Below the pieces are notes generated by a model, which saw only the letters and a program-made list of their open reading frames with translations, ran no database searches and was not told the DNA's origin. A stretch of 48,605 nucleotides of DNA, taken from assembly GCA_025455005.1 (NCBI GenBank), contig JALONH010000021.1, positions 1-48,605 of the forward strand. Direction: 5' to 3'. A program made the position numbers and the translations under genes. This stretch comes from Cytophagaceae bacterium. GTDB lineage: Bacteria; Bacteroidota; Bacteroidia; Cytophagales; Cytophagaceae. The first letter of the stretch is position 1. Each line of letters opens with the position of its first letter. Positions 32,551 to 41,652 of this stretch are shown one piece after another.

Positions 32551-34416
32551 ATGTTTCCTGAATATGATGTAATAGTGGTAGGAGCGGGTCATGCCGGATG
32601 TGAAGCAGCGGCAGCGGCAGCTACTATGGGCTCAAGGGTGTTGCTTTGCACTATGAATATGCAAACCATAGCTCAAATGAGTTGTAATCCGGCAATGGGT
32701 GGAGTGGCTAAAGGTCAAATTGTTCGAGAAATTGATGCATTAGGCGGATTGTCCGGTATTATAACGGATAAAAGTATGATTCAATTTCGCATGTTGAATC
32801 GATCCAAAGGACCTGCCATGTGGAGCCCAAGAGCACAATCAGACCGTATGTTATTTGCATGGGAATGGAGATTGGCTTTAGAACGGATTCCTAATCTAGA
32901 CATTTGGCAGGAAATGGTTAGCGGTCTTGTGATCAAAGACGGACGTATCGCCGGGGTTAGAACAGGACTAGGTATTGAAATACCCGGAAAAGCGGTCGTT
33001 CTTACAAATGGAACTTTTCTCAATGGAATCATTCATATAGGTCAAAAACAATTTGGTGGGGGTAGAACAGGAGAAAAAGCCGCAACCGGCATCACGGAAC
33101 AACTTATAGAACTCGGGTTTGAATCGGGTAGAATGAAAACCGGAACACCTCCTAGGGTAGATGGGCGTTCGTTAGATTATTCCAAAATGGAAGAACAAGC
33201 CGGGGACGACAATCCCGAAAAGTTTTCTTTTGACCCACAAACAAAACCGTTAACACAACAACGTTCTTGTTTTATTACCTATACCAACACAGCGGTTCAC
33301 GAAACACTTAAAGAGGGTTTTGATCGCTCACCCATGTTTACCGGGAGAATAAAAGGTTTAGGTCCTCGTTATTGTCCCTCTGTGGAAGACAAAATCAATC
33401 GCTTTGCAGACAAAGAACGCCATCAAATATTTGTAGAACCGGAAGGTTGGGATACAGTAGAAATCTATGTAAACGGTTTCAGTACATCTCTACCGGAAGA
33501 TGTACAATATAAAGCATTAACCAAGATACCCGGTTTCGAAAATGTACGTATGTACCGTCCGGGGTATGCAATCGAATATGATTTCTTCCCACCTACTCAA
33601 CTCCAACTTACCTTGGAAACGAAACTGGTACAAAACCTATTCTTTGCCGGACAAATAAACGGTACGACAGGATATGAGGAAGCCGCATGCCAAGGATTAA
33701 TGGCAGGAATCAATGCGCATCAAAATGTACATGGGAAAGAAGCAGTCATATTGAAACGCTCCGAGGCATATATTGGAGTGTTGATAGACGATCTGGTAAA
33801 CAAGGGAACGGAAGAACCTTACCGCATGTTTACGTCCAGAGCTGAATACCGAATACTTTTACGGCAAGATAATGCCGATATCCGTCTAACCGGAATAGGT
33901 CACCAATTGGGTTTAGCATCGGATGATAGACTGCACCGCATGCAACAAAAAGTAAAGGGTGCACAAGAACTTGTAGAAAAGCTAAAAGAGATACGGGTAG
34001 CGCCCGATATTGCCAATCCCGTTTTGGAAGCAAACGATTCAGCAGCTATAAGAGAACGAAGTGGTCTATATCAATTGTTAAAGCGACCAACGGTTACCTT
34101 GGAACACTTTGCAGCAGCAGTTCCGGAGATTAAATCAACCGTAGCCGCTTACGAACAGGAGATGGTAGAACAAGCACTTATAGAGGTGAAGTATCGAGAC
34201 TATATCGATAAAGAAGAACAGATGGCGAAAAAAATGATTGCCCTGGAAAACCTATCGCTTAATCCTAACTTTAACTACGATTCTATTCCTACACTTTCGA
34301 TAGAAGCACGAGAAAAACTAAAGCGAATGAAACCGCAAACCTTAGGACAAGCTTCCAGAATCAGCGGTGTTAATCCGTCTGATATTTCCATATTGATGAT
34401 TTATCTAGGTAGATAA
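32551..34416 (+). CDS. mnmG: tRNA uridine-5-carboxymethylaminomethyl modification enzyme MnmG (GidA)
   Basis: An FAD- and folate-dependent enzyme that, with MnmE, builds the cmnm5 group on U34 of certain tRNAs. The 621-aa length is normal. The N-terminal FAD fold is 'VIVVGAGHAGCEAAAAAA'. 'SCNPAMGGVAKGQIVREIDALGG', 'GRMKTGTPPRVDGRS' and 'GLMAGINAH' are family signatures. The C-terminal helical MnmE-binding domain ends 'ASRISGVNPSDISILMIYL'. The stop overlaps the next ATG (TAATG). Confidence 0.96.
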   Translation: MFPEYDVIVVGAGHAGCEAAAAAATMGSRVLLCTMNMQTIAQMSCNPAMGGVAKGQIVREIDALGGLSGIITDKSMIQFRMLNRSKGPAMWSPRAQSDRMLFAWEWRLALERIPNLDIWQEMVSGLVIKDGRIAGVRTGLGIEIPGKAVVLTNGTFLNGIIHIGQKQFGGGRTGEKAATGITEQLIELGFESGRMKTGTPPRVDGRSLDYSKMEEQAGDDNPEKFSFDPQTKPLTQQRSCFITYTNTAVHETLKEGFDRSPMFTGRIKGLGPRYCPSVEDKINRFADKERHQIFVEPEGWDTVEIYVNGFSTSLPEDVQYKALTKIPGFENVRMYRPGYAIEYDFFPPTQLQLTLETKLVQNLFFAGQINGTTGYEEAACQGLMAGINAHQNVHGKEAVILKRSEAYIGVLIDDLVNKGTEEPYRMFTSRAEYRILLRQDNADIRLTGIGHQLGLASDDRLHRMQQKVKGAQELVEKLKEIRVAPDIANPVLEANDSAAIRERSGLYQLLKRPTVTLEHFAAAVPEIKSTVAAYEQEMVEQALIEVKYRDYIDKEEQMAKKMIALENLSLNPNFNYDSIPTLSIEAREKLKRMKPQTLGQASRISGVNPSDISILMIYLGR

Positions 34417-35282
34417 TGCAAACTATTCCAACATGTAAGGTGTGTGGGTGCGACGACCTACGACCATTTTTAACTCTTCGAGACCATAGCATCACAGGGG
34501 AGACCTTTACTATTGTAGAATGTTTTTGTTGTGGTTTATTACATACCAATCCCGTTCCACCTCTATCAGAATTAGGTAAGTACTACCAATCCGAAGACTA
34601 CATCTCGCACAGTGATACACGCAAAGGTTTTATTTCTACACTGTATCATTGGGCTAGAACCTATATGCTTACAAAAAAATATGCATGGGTCTATAAGTAC
34701 TCAAAAGGGAAACGACTATTGGATGTAGGCTGTGGTACCGGCTACTTTGCTACCCACATGCAAAAAAGTGGCTATGATGTTCAAGCTATGGAACCGGATC
34801 CCGGTGCCAGGCAAAAAGCAGAAGAGCTATTAAAAATGAAAGTATCCGATTCACTCGAAAATGTTACCGGTACATACGACGCTATTACATTATGGCACGT
34901 TCTAGAACATGTTCCCGATATTAATGACACCTTTGTAAAGCTGAAACAACGTCTAGACCAAAACGGCAGATTATTTATAGCTATACCAAATCCTGCATCG
35001 TATGATGCCTCGGTTTACAAAGAATATTGGGCAGCTTATGATGTACCTAGACACCTTTTTCATATTACACCTAAGGTGATGGATTTTTTAGCCAGACGCC
35101 ATAACCTTCAAGTAGTAGCCTCCATTCCTCAAAAAATGGATAGTTATTATATTAGTTTATTAAGTGAAAAGTATAAAAAAGGGTCACTATGGAAAGCTTT
35201 CTGGATAGGGCTTATTTCAAATATGAAAGGGGCTGCTTCCAATACTTCCAGTATGTTATACGTTTTGAAAAAGAAGCCATGA
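34416..35282 (+). CDS. Class I SAM-dependent methyltransferase with N-terminal zinc-ribbon-like segment
   Basis: 288 aa, overlapping the mnmG stop by one base, which implies translational coupling. The N-terminus has two CxxC pairs ('CKVCGCDD' and 'ECFCCGLLHTNP') like those of sugar or lipid methyltransferases. The SAM motif I is 'LLDVGCGTGYFA', with 'AMEPDPGARQKAEE' and 'ITLWHVLEHVPD' following. This gene follows mnmG in many Bacteroidota. The substrate is unknown. A tRNA role is suggested only by the neighbour. Confidence 0.85.
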   Translation: MQTIPTCKVCGCDDLRPFLTLRDHSITGETFTIVECFCCGLLHTNPVPPLSELGKYYQSEDYISHSDTRKGFISTLYHWARTYMLTKKYAWVYKYSKGKRLLDVGCGTGYFATHMQKSGYDVQAMEPDPGARQKAEELLKMKVSDSLENVTGTYDAITLWHVLEHVPDINDTFVKLKQRLDQNGRLFIAIPNPASYDASVYKEYWAAYDVPRHLFHITPKVMDFLARRHNLQVVASIPQKMDSYYISLLSEKYKKGSLWKAFWIGLISNMKGAASNTSSMLYVLKKKP

Positions 35283-36829
35283 GAATTTTTTTACTGATCT
35301 CCCTTTATTTTCTAGTAGGAAGCTGTGCTAATATAGTGCCACCTACAGGAGGACCAAAAGATACTGAAGGACCAAAAATAGTAGTATCAGCACCTGCTAC
35401 TAAAAGTACATCGATACGACCTTCGAGTATAATTATCACCTTTAATGAACCAATAGCAGATAATCAACTCAGTACGAAGTTAATTGTGAGTCCTTCTATA
35501 AAAGGTCCGATAATTACGAAGTTTAGTACGAAATCTGTCCGTATCACGTGGAAAGACACCTTAAAGGATAATACTACCTATGTGTTCAATCTAAATGATG
35601 GGGTTAAAGATCTACAAGAAGGTACTCCATGTGGAACACCCAGTATCATTTTTAGTACAGGTTCTGAAATTGATAGTACAAAACTAGAAATAATGAATGA
35701 ATCCAATATTGGATTTTCGCCAAAAAACAAAGCATTACTTTTTCCATATAGCGCTGATAGTGTATCTCTTCTGCATTTTGCCAATCGCAAACCATGGTAC
35801 TCCGGAAATGCAATGAATAAATCTATACCAATATCATATGTCGCAAAAGGGGATTATACTTTGATTATTACATTAGATGAAAACAACAATGGACTGTGGG
35901 ATACGAATGAAGAGGTATATTATAAAGAAAAAGTAAGAATAGACAGTAATTTAATTGTTTCTGCTTCTTGTAAAAAAACAACTTGGGACTCCTCTAAAGT
36001 AAATAGTATTAAACAAGAAAATAATAGATGGGTTATTGATTTTAATAAGGGAATACAAAACATTAATGCACAAATAAATGGAGAATCCGTTGATATTCAG
36101 AAAAAAGAGACCAAGAAGTATGAACTATACTATAAAAATAAAGCAATTGGTGACAGTGTGAATATTAAGGTGGATTATATAGATTCTGTTGGTAATTTAT
36201 CCACATATTTTGGTACGAAAAAATATAATAAAATTGTTAATCAATCGATTAAAGACTCAATATCCACTATACTTATTAACAAATCATCCTTGATTCCAGG
36301 CCTTGATTCTATTTTTATTTCTTGGAATGATTATATCGATACTGCTAACTATTCTGTTTACGATTGGTTATCTAGAGATAAAATTTTATCGGTTAAAGAA
36401 TTTACCTATGGCGCTTTAGTAATGGTACAGACTAAAGAAGACGATACACTATTCTTTAAGGAAGTTAAAGGAATAAGAACTGCATCCGATAAAGTATTAC
36501 GATGGAAACAAACAACTATCATTACTCTGGGATCATCTGATATTGGAATCTTAAGCGCTACTATTAAAACAACTGAGAAAGATTACTTTATACGGTTATA
36601 TAAAGAAAATACTTTGGTTTGGAATCAGAAAAATATACGTTCAATACCATCCGTTTCATTGGAACCGGGTACATATAAAATTGAAGTGTTTATCGATCGT
36701 AATAATAATGCTGTATACGATGCATGGAATCCAAACCTTAATAATACAGCGGATACGACTCAACTCCTTCAAAAAGATATAATAATTAAAGCTAATTGGG
36801 AGGTAAATGATATACAATTGATATTTTGA
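35279..36829 (+). CDS. Ig-like (Big_5/SbsA-type) domain lipoprotein
   Basis: 516 aa. The ATG at 35279 overlaps the methyltransferase stop (ATGA) and yields a signal peptide with Cys16 in the lipobox VGSC. A longer frame from 35189 would have no signal peptide. 'PPTGGPKDTEGPKIV' directly after the Cys is typical of this Bacteroidota family. The first domain is a bacterial Ig-like fold ('SSIIITFNEPIADNQLSTK'). The rest is beta-rich, ending in a carbohydrate-binding-like domain ('LEPGTYKIEVFIDRNNNAV'). From about 35700 the DNA becomes more AT-rich than in neighbouring genes. Confidence 0.82.
   Translation: MRIFLLISLYFLVGSCANIVPPTGGPKDTEGPKIVVSAPATKSTSIRPSSIIITFNEPIADNQLSTKLIVSPSIKGPIITKFSTKSVRITWKDTLKDNTTYVFNLNDGVKDLQEGTPCGTPSIIFSTGSEIDSTKLEIMNESNIGFSPKNKALLFPYSADSVSLLHFANRKPWYSGNAMNKSIPISYVAKGDYTLIITLDENNNGLWDTNEEVYYKEKVRIDSNLIVSASCKKTTWDSSKVNSIKQENNRWVIDFNKGIQNINAQINGESVDIQKKETKKYELYYKNKAIGDSVNIKVDYIDSVGNLSTYFGTKKYNKIVNQSIKDSISTILINKSSLIPGLDSIFISWNDYIDTANYSVYDWLSRDKILSVKEFTYGALVMVQTKEDDTLFFKEVKGIRTASDKVLRWKQTTIITLGSSDIGILSATIKTTEKDYFIRLYKENTLVWNQKNIRSIPSVSLEPGTYKIEVFIDRNNNAVYDAWNPNLNNTADTTQLLQKDIIIKANWEVNDIQLIF
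36197..36205 (+). other. Exact TTATCCACA (DnaA-box-like) inside the Ig-like lipoprotein gene
   Basis: A single perfect canonical DnaA 9-mer in coding sequence. It is noted only because weaker versions occur in the gap that begins about 630 bp downstream. Confidence 0.2.
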
Positions 36830-37229
36830 ACATAATATATCAACATAATGTATATAAGATACTTAACAAAATTAAACTAAATTAAATTTAACACCGAATA
36901 GGTGTATAAACAAGTAGATACCCACAAAAAGGTCGATAAGTAGTGTAGTAAACTTTTATTTTGGTGTATGAATTAGGTTACATACAGGTCAATGTGAACA
37001 AGAGTGGAAAGAGTATACAACTATGAACAAGTCATTCTATGTGGACGGATCTGTGTAAAAGAATGGATACAATAAATAGAACTGTTAATTAAAAGAATAA
37101 ATAAATAAAAATGAGGATATTAGATATGTGAACAGTTTCGTTCAAAAAAGAGTATATCTGATTCTTCGCGTGTATAGTTAGAAATCAAGTGTGAATTGAA
37201 AAACTTACAAACGAATCCACACTACTATT
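36830..37229. other. AT-rich 400-bp gap between the Ig-like lipoprotein and TPR genes
   Basis: No gene is seen, and stops are dense in all frames. The sequence holds several degenerate DnaA-like words, including TGTGTAAAA near 37052 and GAATCCACA at 37213-37221. It ends in the promoter region of the TPR gene. No terminator hairpin stands out. Confidence 0.45.
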
Positions 37230-39086
37230 ATGAATACTATATTTAAATTAAATTTTATTTTTAATAAATATTATAAACATGTGAGCCTACTTACGTGGAT
37301 TGTTCTTTGTTTTTTCCCTTTACTTTTGAATGCTCAAACGGATTATTTTCAACTTTCAAAAGAATATTATAATAACCACGATTATGAAAAGGCCTACGCG
37401 ACATACACCGCATTGTTGAAAAAGGAAGAAAATATTTATAAAATCTATCCTGACTATTTAGAAACACTGTATCAATTAAGAAAAGAGGACGAGGCTGAAA
37501 AAATAATTCGAAAACTGATTAAAGCTCAAGCTCCGGATAATGAGTATTACCGTGTGGATTTAGCTTTACATTTTAAAAGAATCCAATTACCGGATAAAGC
37601 AACAAAAGAAATCACCGCATTGGCTAACGATATAGCTCGATCGGAAATAAAAGTAAACGGCGTAGGTCAATATTTAATACAAAGACAAGCGTATGATTGG
37701 GCAGAACAAGTATACCTAACTTCCCGAAAAAATTTTGACCGCTACGCGTACAGTTTCGAGTTAGCGTCGTTGTATAAGCGCAAAGGCGATATTAATAGAA
37801 CATTTGAAGAACTTATAAACTACGCGTTATATGATCCCGCTCAGTTGGAGACAGTTCAAAGAGCCTTACAAAACGAACTCAGCAACGACGAGGATTATCA
37901 AAAATTAGAAACCGTTTTATACGAACGTATCAATAAAGAGCCTAACGAAGTTTTATACAATGAATTATTACTTTGGTTGAGTCTACAGCAAAAAAATTTT
38001 TCAAAAGCACTTACCCAAGCCAAAGCCTTGGACAAACGACAAAAAGGTAATGGTGCCAAGATTATGGATGTAGCGGATATAGCCCGTGAAAATAAAGATT
38101 ACACCTATGCCCTAGAAGGCTACCAATATATCGTAACCTATTATAAAGACGGATACTATTATAATGCCGCCCGAAAACAATTGATACAAGTCCGAGAAGA
38201 GCAAATTAAAAACACCTATCCAATAGATAGAGTAGAAGTACAACGACTCCTTGTAGACTATAAAAAACTAATCACCGAACGAGGCATAAATGCTGTTACG
38301 GTAGAAGCATTACGGAACATGGCCTTGCTTTATGCTTTTTACGAAAACCGAACAGATACGGCAAAAGTAATTTTAGAAAGTGTAACCCGAAATGCCTATG
38401 CCGATAAGCGGTTGGTTAATCGTTGCAAACTGGATTTAGGGGACATTTATTTATTAGACGCCCAGCCTTGGGAGTCGACCTTATTGTATTCACAAGTAGA
38501 GAAAGAGTACAAAGAAGATCCAATGGGGCATGAGGCTAAATTGCGTAATGCAAAACTATATTATTATAAAGGAGAGTTTGAGTTGGCTCAAGAACAGTTA
38601 GACGTGTTGAAATTGGCCACAACTCGAGAAATTTCTAATGATGCTATCCGGATGTCCATCTTCATACAAGAAAACATAGGGATGGACAGTACAGAAGAGG
38701 CGATGCAACGTTACGCAGCTATTGAATTGATGTTGTTTAGACAGCAGTTGGACTTGGCATTAAGTTCAACAGAGTTGTTACTAAAAGAATTTCCCCGACA
38801 TTCCTTGACGGACGATATTTATTGGTTACGAGCGAATATACTACGACGGATGAGTAGGACAGAGGCGGCGATTGTTGATTTAGAAAAAATAAAATCGAGC
38901 TACGCCCAAGATATATTGGGAGATGATGCAGCGTTTTTATTAGCGGAGATGTACGATTACGATGTCAAAAATAAAGAGAGGGCGATGGACTTGTACCAAA
39001 AATTTTTAATAGAGTATCCCGGCAGTATCTATACCGCTGACGCTCGCAAACGCTTCCGGGTGTTGCGTGGTGATAAAGTGAATTGA
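37230..39086 (+). CDS. Exported TPR-repeat protein
   Basis: 618 aa. A hydrophobic segment at about residues 19-36 ending LLNAQ is the likely signal peptide, after an unusually long and aromatic N-terminal leader. The body is helical with many TPR-like pairs, such as 'YFQLSKEYYNNHDYEKAYAT', 'AEKIIRKLIKAQAPDNEYYR' and 'AMDLYQKFLIEYPGSIYTAD'. The last matches the YfgC/BamD-like 'FLxxYPxSxYxxDAR' form. It probably acts as a periplasmic protein-protein scaffold. No enzymatic motif is visible. Confidence 0.8.
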   Translation: MNTIFKLNFIFNKYYKHVSLLTWIVLCFFPLLLNAQTDYFQLSKEYYNNHDYEKAYATYTALLKKEENIYKIYPDYLETLYQLRKEDEAEKIIRKLIKAQAPDNEYYRVDLALHFKRIQLPDKATKEITALANDIARSEIKVNGVGQYLIQRQAYDWAEQVYLTSRKNFDRYAYSFELASLYKRKGDINRTFEELINYALYDPAQLETVQRALQNELSNDEDYQKLETVLYERINKEPNEVLYNELLLWLSLQQKNFSKALTQAKALDKRQKGNGAKIMDVADIARENKDYTYALEGYQYIVTYYKDGYYYNAARKQLIQVREEQIKNTYPIDRVEVQRLLVDYKKLITERGINAVTVEALRNMALLYAFYENRTDTAKVILESVTRNAYADKRLVNRCKLDLGDIYLLDAQPWESTLLYSQVEKEYKEDPMGHEAKLRNAKLYYYKGEFELAQEQLDVLKLATTREISNDAIRMSIFIQENIGMDSTEEAMQRYAAIELMLFRQQLDLALSSTELLLKEFPRHSLTDDIYWLRANILRRMSRTEAAIVDLEKIKSSYAQDILGDDAAFLLAEMYDYDVKNKERAMDLYQKFLIEYPGSIYTADARKRFRVLRGDKVN

Positions 39087-39272
39087 GGAAAATGCATATT
39101 GTATACAATGAGTAGTAATCTTAATAGTCATTATTCACGTATCGATTAGCTCATTGTCCGGTAGACACACCAATAGGTTGCGCTTTGCTCAACTTATTCT
39201 TCAAAATCAACGAATATCCCATTCTTTCCGTATCTTTTCTGCGTTTTTGAATTATACTACTAAACACATCTC

Positions 39273-39674
39273 ATGAAAAATAGCACCTTACTACAATCTC
39301 TTCTCTGTATTACCATTTTGTATTTGGTAAGTTTCACCTCCGTGCAAGCAGCTCCTAAATTATATTTCTATCCGGACACCACGCAAGAAGTAAATACGAC
39401 GATTGGCATTGCGCCGGGATACGTAAATTCTTTATTACTGCATAGTACCTACCTGCCGGGTAAAAATATAACAATTACATTAGTCCGCGGACAAAGACCG
39501 GTCACTACCAACAAAGTGTTGACACCCGGTAAAGACGGACGCACCGTACTGATCATAAGTGATATGCTGTCTAAAGCACAAGAAGGCGACCGACTGGTCA
39601 TTTCGTATAGTGTTTACAACATCGTCATTCCGATTACAGAGAAAGCGAAGGACGTAACGCCGGGAGCGAAGTAG
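39273..39674 (+). CDS. Small secreted protein of unknown function
   Basis: 133 aa with a signal peptide of about 27 residues ending VQAAP. The mature part is beta-rich ('NITITLVRGQRPVTTN', 'GRTVLIISDMLS', 'LVISYSVYNIVIPITEK') and may be a single Ig-like domain. No family is recognised. Its promoter region and first 22 codons are duplicated in decayed form at 41253-41376. Confidence 0.65.
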   Translation: MKNSTLLQSLLCITILYLVSFTSVQAAPKLYFYPDTTQEVNTTIGIAPGYVNSLLLHSTYLPGKNITITLVRGQRPVTTNKVLTPGKDGRTVLIISDMLSKAQEGDRLVISYSVYNIVIPITEKAKDVTPGAK

Positions 39675-39696
39675 GGAGAGGGAAGAAAGCAAAATA

Positions 39697-39714
39697 GTGC
39701 GCGAGGAAACGCAC
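39697..39714. repeat. Hairpin repeat GTGCG/CGCAC, copy 1
   Basis: GTGCG (39697-39701) and CGCAC (39710-39714) surround an A/G-rich loop, 38 nt before the next start codon. The sequence resembles the stronger copy at 42577-42596. Confidence 0.45.
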
Positions 39715-39752
39715 CATACATTAAAGTATTTAAAACCGATAGGGAAGTAGAA

Positions 39753-40268
39753 ATGAAATTTAAAATCCCATTTAACGAAGAAAATTTCAGAGATCAAATG
39801 AGCGTACTTTTTGATATTACTTGGCAGAAAAATCTAAGTAAAAATCAACTGTTCCTTTGGTCCGGTTTAACGAGTTTAGTTATGACCATTTTGTTATTAT
39901 ATGCTCATAGTCATGCGGCCTATGTTTTAATTGTTCTTACAACATATTCATTAGGCTCTTATTGGAATTTTATTCAACATTATAAAAAGTTTAAAAAGGG
40001 GTATTTTTCCTCTTTGGAAGAAGACATTGTTAATCAGAATAATACTGTAATGGAATGGGAATTAGAAGAGAATTTTTTAAAGTATAAAAACTATCCGTTA
40101 GAAATAATATGTAATTGGAATGTGATAAAGATGTATAGAGAAGTAGGCAGTTTGTTATTTTTATATACGAATCAAGAAGCTAATGTGGCATTTGTACTAG
40201 ATGAAAGAGAGATTGGAGAAGAAGGATTCAAAAATGTTATTGCGTTAATAAAAAGTAAAATCGTTTAA
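39753..40268 (+). CDS. Small membrane protein, YcxB-like
   Basis: 171 aa. Two adjacent membrane helices lie at about residues 33-52 and 55-72. A soluble C-terminus follows with the alternating pattern 'WELEENFLKYKNYPLEIICNW...KMYREVGSLLFLYTN', resembling YcxB-like domains. No signal peptide is present. It ends 5 nt before the next gene and is probably co-transcribed. The function is unknown. Confidence 0.6.
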   Translation: MKFKIPFNEENFRDQMSVLFDITWQKNLSKNQLFLWSGLTSLVMTILLLYAHSHAAYVLIVLTTYSLGSYWNFIQHYKKFKKGYFSSLEEDIVNQNNTVMEWELEENFLKYKNYPLEIICNWNVIKMYREVGSLLFLYTNQEANVAFVLDEREIGEEGFKNVIALIKSKIV

Positions 40269-40273
40269 TTTTT

Positions 40274-41074
40274 ATGCTCCGACACTCCATAATCAATATC
40301 CAACTCGATTATCAAGGCAATGAGATTTCAAGAAGGCTATCGGCAATAGAAACGTATAATTCCGATGGGTATTTAGTGGATGAAATTCACTTAGATGAAA
40401 AAGAAAATATTATCACAAAAAAAATCTATCAATATCATGAAGGTAATTTAGTTCGTGAGTCAGAATATTATCCTAAAGAAGGATTGTCACATCAAGAAAA
40501 TTGGTCCAAAGAATTTCAAGAAGGGGAAGATTTTTTACATATCATGGAATTCAACACCGGCTCTAAGCTCATTCGCTCTTTTGAATATAAAGAAGATTCT
40601 AATACAGATATTTGGACAATCTCAGATGAAAACCAACAATTGGTTGGTAGAGAACTATATTTTTTTAATGAGCAAAATCAAAACATTCGAGTTGTGGAAC
40701 AAGAAAAGAATGGCGAAGTAACCAATGAATATTTGAAAACATTTGACCAAGAAGGAAGAATGATTCAACTGCTTCATTTTTATCATCAAGAGCAACAGTT
40801 CATTCAAACCATTGTATACAACGAGCAAGGAAATCCGGTAGAAGAGACTACAAAATATACCGATGGCTCAATACATATTTCCCTCTTTGAGTATAATGAA
40901 AAAGGTTTATTAAATCATAAAAAAGAGTATAGAAATGAGATTTTAACTTTCTCAAATCAGATAAGCTACAATGAACAAGACCAAATAGCAGAAGAGTTAG
41001 TAATTTATTTGGATCCATGGAGAAGAGACCCTAATCTTCATGAAAAGATAGTGCATGAGTATGAGAATAGCTAA
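40274..41074 (+). CDS. YD/MORN-like repeat protein of unknown function
   Basis: 266 aa with no signal peptide. It is composed of recurring strands of about 20-25 residues with the pattern 'Y(N/D)xxGxxxE', for example 'NIQLDYQGNEISRR', 'AIETYNSDGYLVDEI', 'TFDQEGRMIQLLHFY', 'VYNEQGNPVEETTKY' and 'FEYNEKGLLNHKKEY'. These resemble YD/RHS-type or YwqK-like repeats, but the protein is short and has no toxin tip. It may be the cytoplasmic partner of the preceding membrane protein. The function is unknown. Confidence 0.6.
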   Translation: MLRHSIINIQLDYQGNEISRRLSAIETYNSDGYLVDEIHLDEKENIITKKIYQYHEGNLVRESEYYPKEGLSHQENWSKEFQEGEDFLHIMEFNTGSKLIRSFEYKEDSNTDIWTISDENQQLVGRELYFFNEQNQNIRVVEQEKNGEVTNEYLKTFDQEGRMIQLLHFYHQEQQFIQTIVYNEQGNPVEETTKYTDGSIHISLFEYNEKGLLNHKKEYRNEILTFSNQISYNEQDQIAEELVIYLDPWRRDPNLHEKIVHEYENS

Positions 41075-41652
41075 GGAATACTTTTTCGATTACACAGCAA
41101 GCTGCTGCATGTTTCATGAGTGTGTAAGGCCGGAAAATTCTACCTCCATAGCTACAAACAAGAAAAGAAATTTGTTTAATATAACTTATCTAACCTTACA
41201 AAGCGTTTCCTTTCTCCAATCCTATACACTATTTTAGAATCCAGTTACACCTAAATCAACGAATATCCTATCTTTTCTGTGTTTTTGAATTATACCACTA
41301 AACACATCGTGTATGAAATATAGAACCTTATTACAAACGCTTCTCTACTTTACCCTTTTTATTTGGTAAGTTTCACTATCGAAATCGCATAGGTATATTA
41401 AGTGCAATCTTATGTTTCGGTGTAAAATAAAAAATATAACATTCGATTCTCCGGGCAATGCAGTGTACCAACGTGTTTCATCTATTTAAATAATCAATTT
41501 TAATAATGTATTTATAGATATAACTCAATAGGATGATAAAGGAAATATTTATTCTAAATAGTCGTTTATCTATCACCCAAGGAATAGAGTTACAGATGAT
41601 GTCTATCCTACATAGTTTTTAATCCCGTTAGAATAAAGGAATCAATAGGAAT
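41075..41652. other. 578-bp gap with a decayed gene copy
   Basis: No intact gene is seen. The only recognisable content is the truncated duplicate at 41253-41376. From 41377 to 41652 the sequence is AT-rich with short fragments loosely like the parent gene ('AAAAAATATAACATT' near 41428) and the presumed promoter of the Ntn hydrolase gene. Confidence 0.55.
41253..41376 (+). pseudogene. Decayed 5' duplicate of the secreted-protein gene at 39273
   Basis: This matches 39204-39337 closely over the upstream region, the start codon (41313) and about 20 codons. It has a loss of about 12 nt in the leader and a single-base deletion that puts a TAA after 18 codons ('MKYRTLLQTLLYFTLFIW'). Sequence past about 41376 no longer aligns clearly. 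It is therefore a non-functional partial copy. The TATCTTTT promoter-like word is kept in both. Confidence 0.8.

Noticed and set aside
35540-35555. CACGTG-centred sequence in the Ig-like lipoprotein gene resembling parS
   Set aside because: Only 12 of 16 positions match. It lies in coding sequence and lacks the outer half-site bases.
35620-35640. Sequence ending CATGTGGAACA resembling a parS half
   Set aside because: The central CACGTG is broken to CATGTG, which ParB sites do not tolerate well.
41055-41237. Sixty-codon open frame after the YD-repeat gene
   Set aside because: It starts inside the preceding gene, has a mixed unlikely composition and no supporting context.
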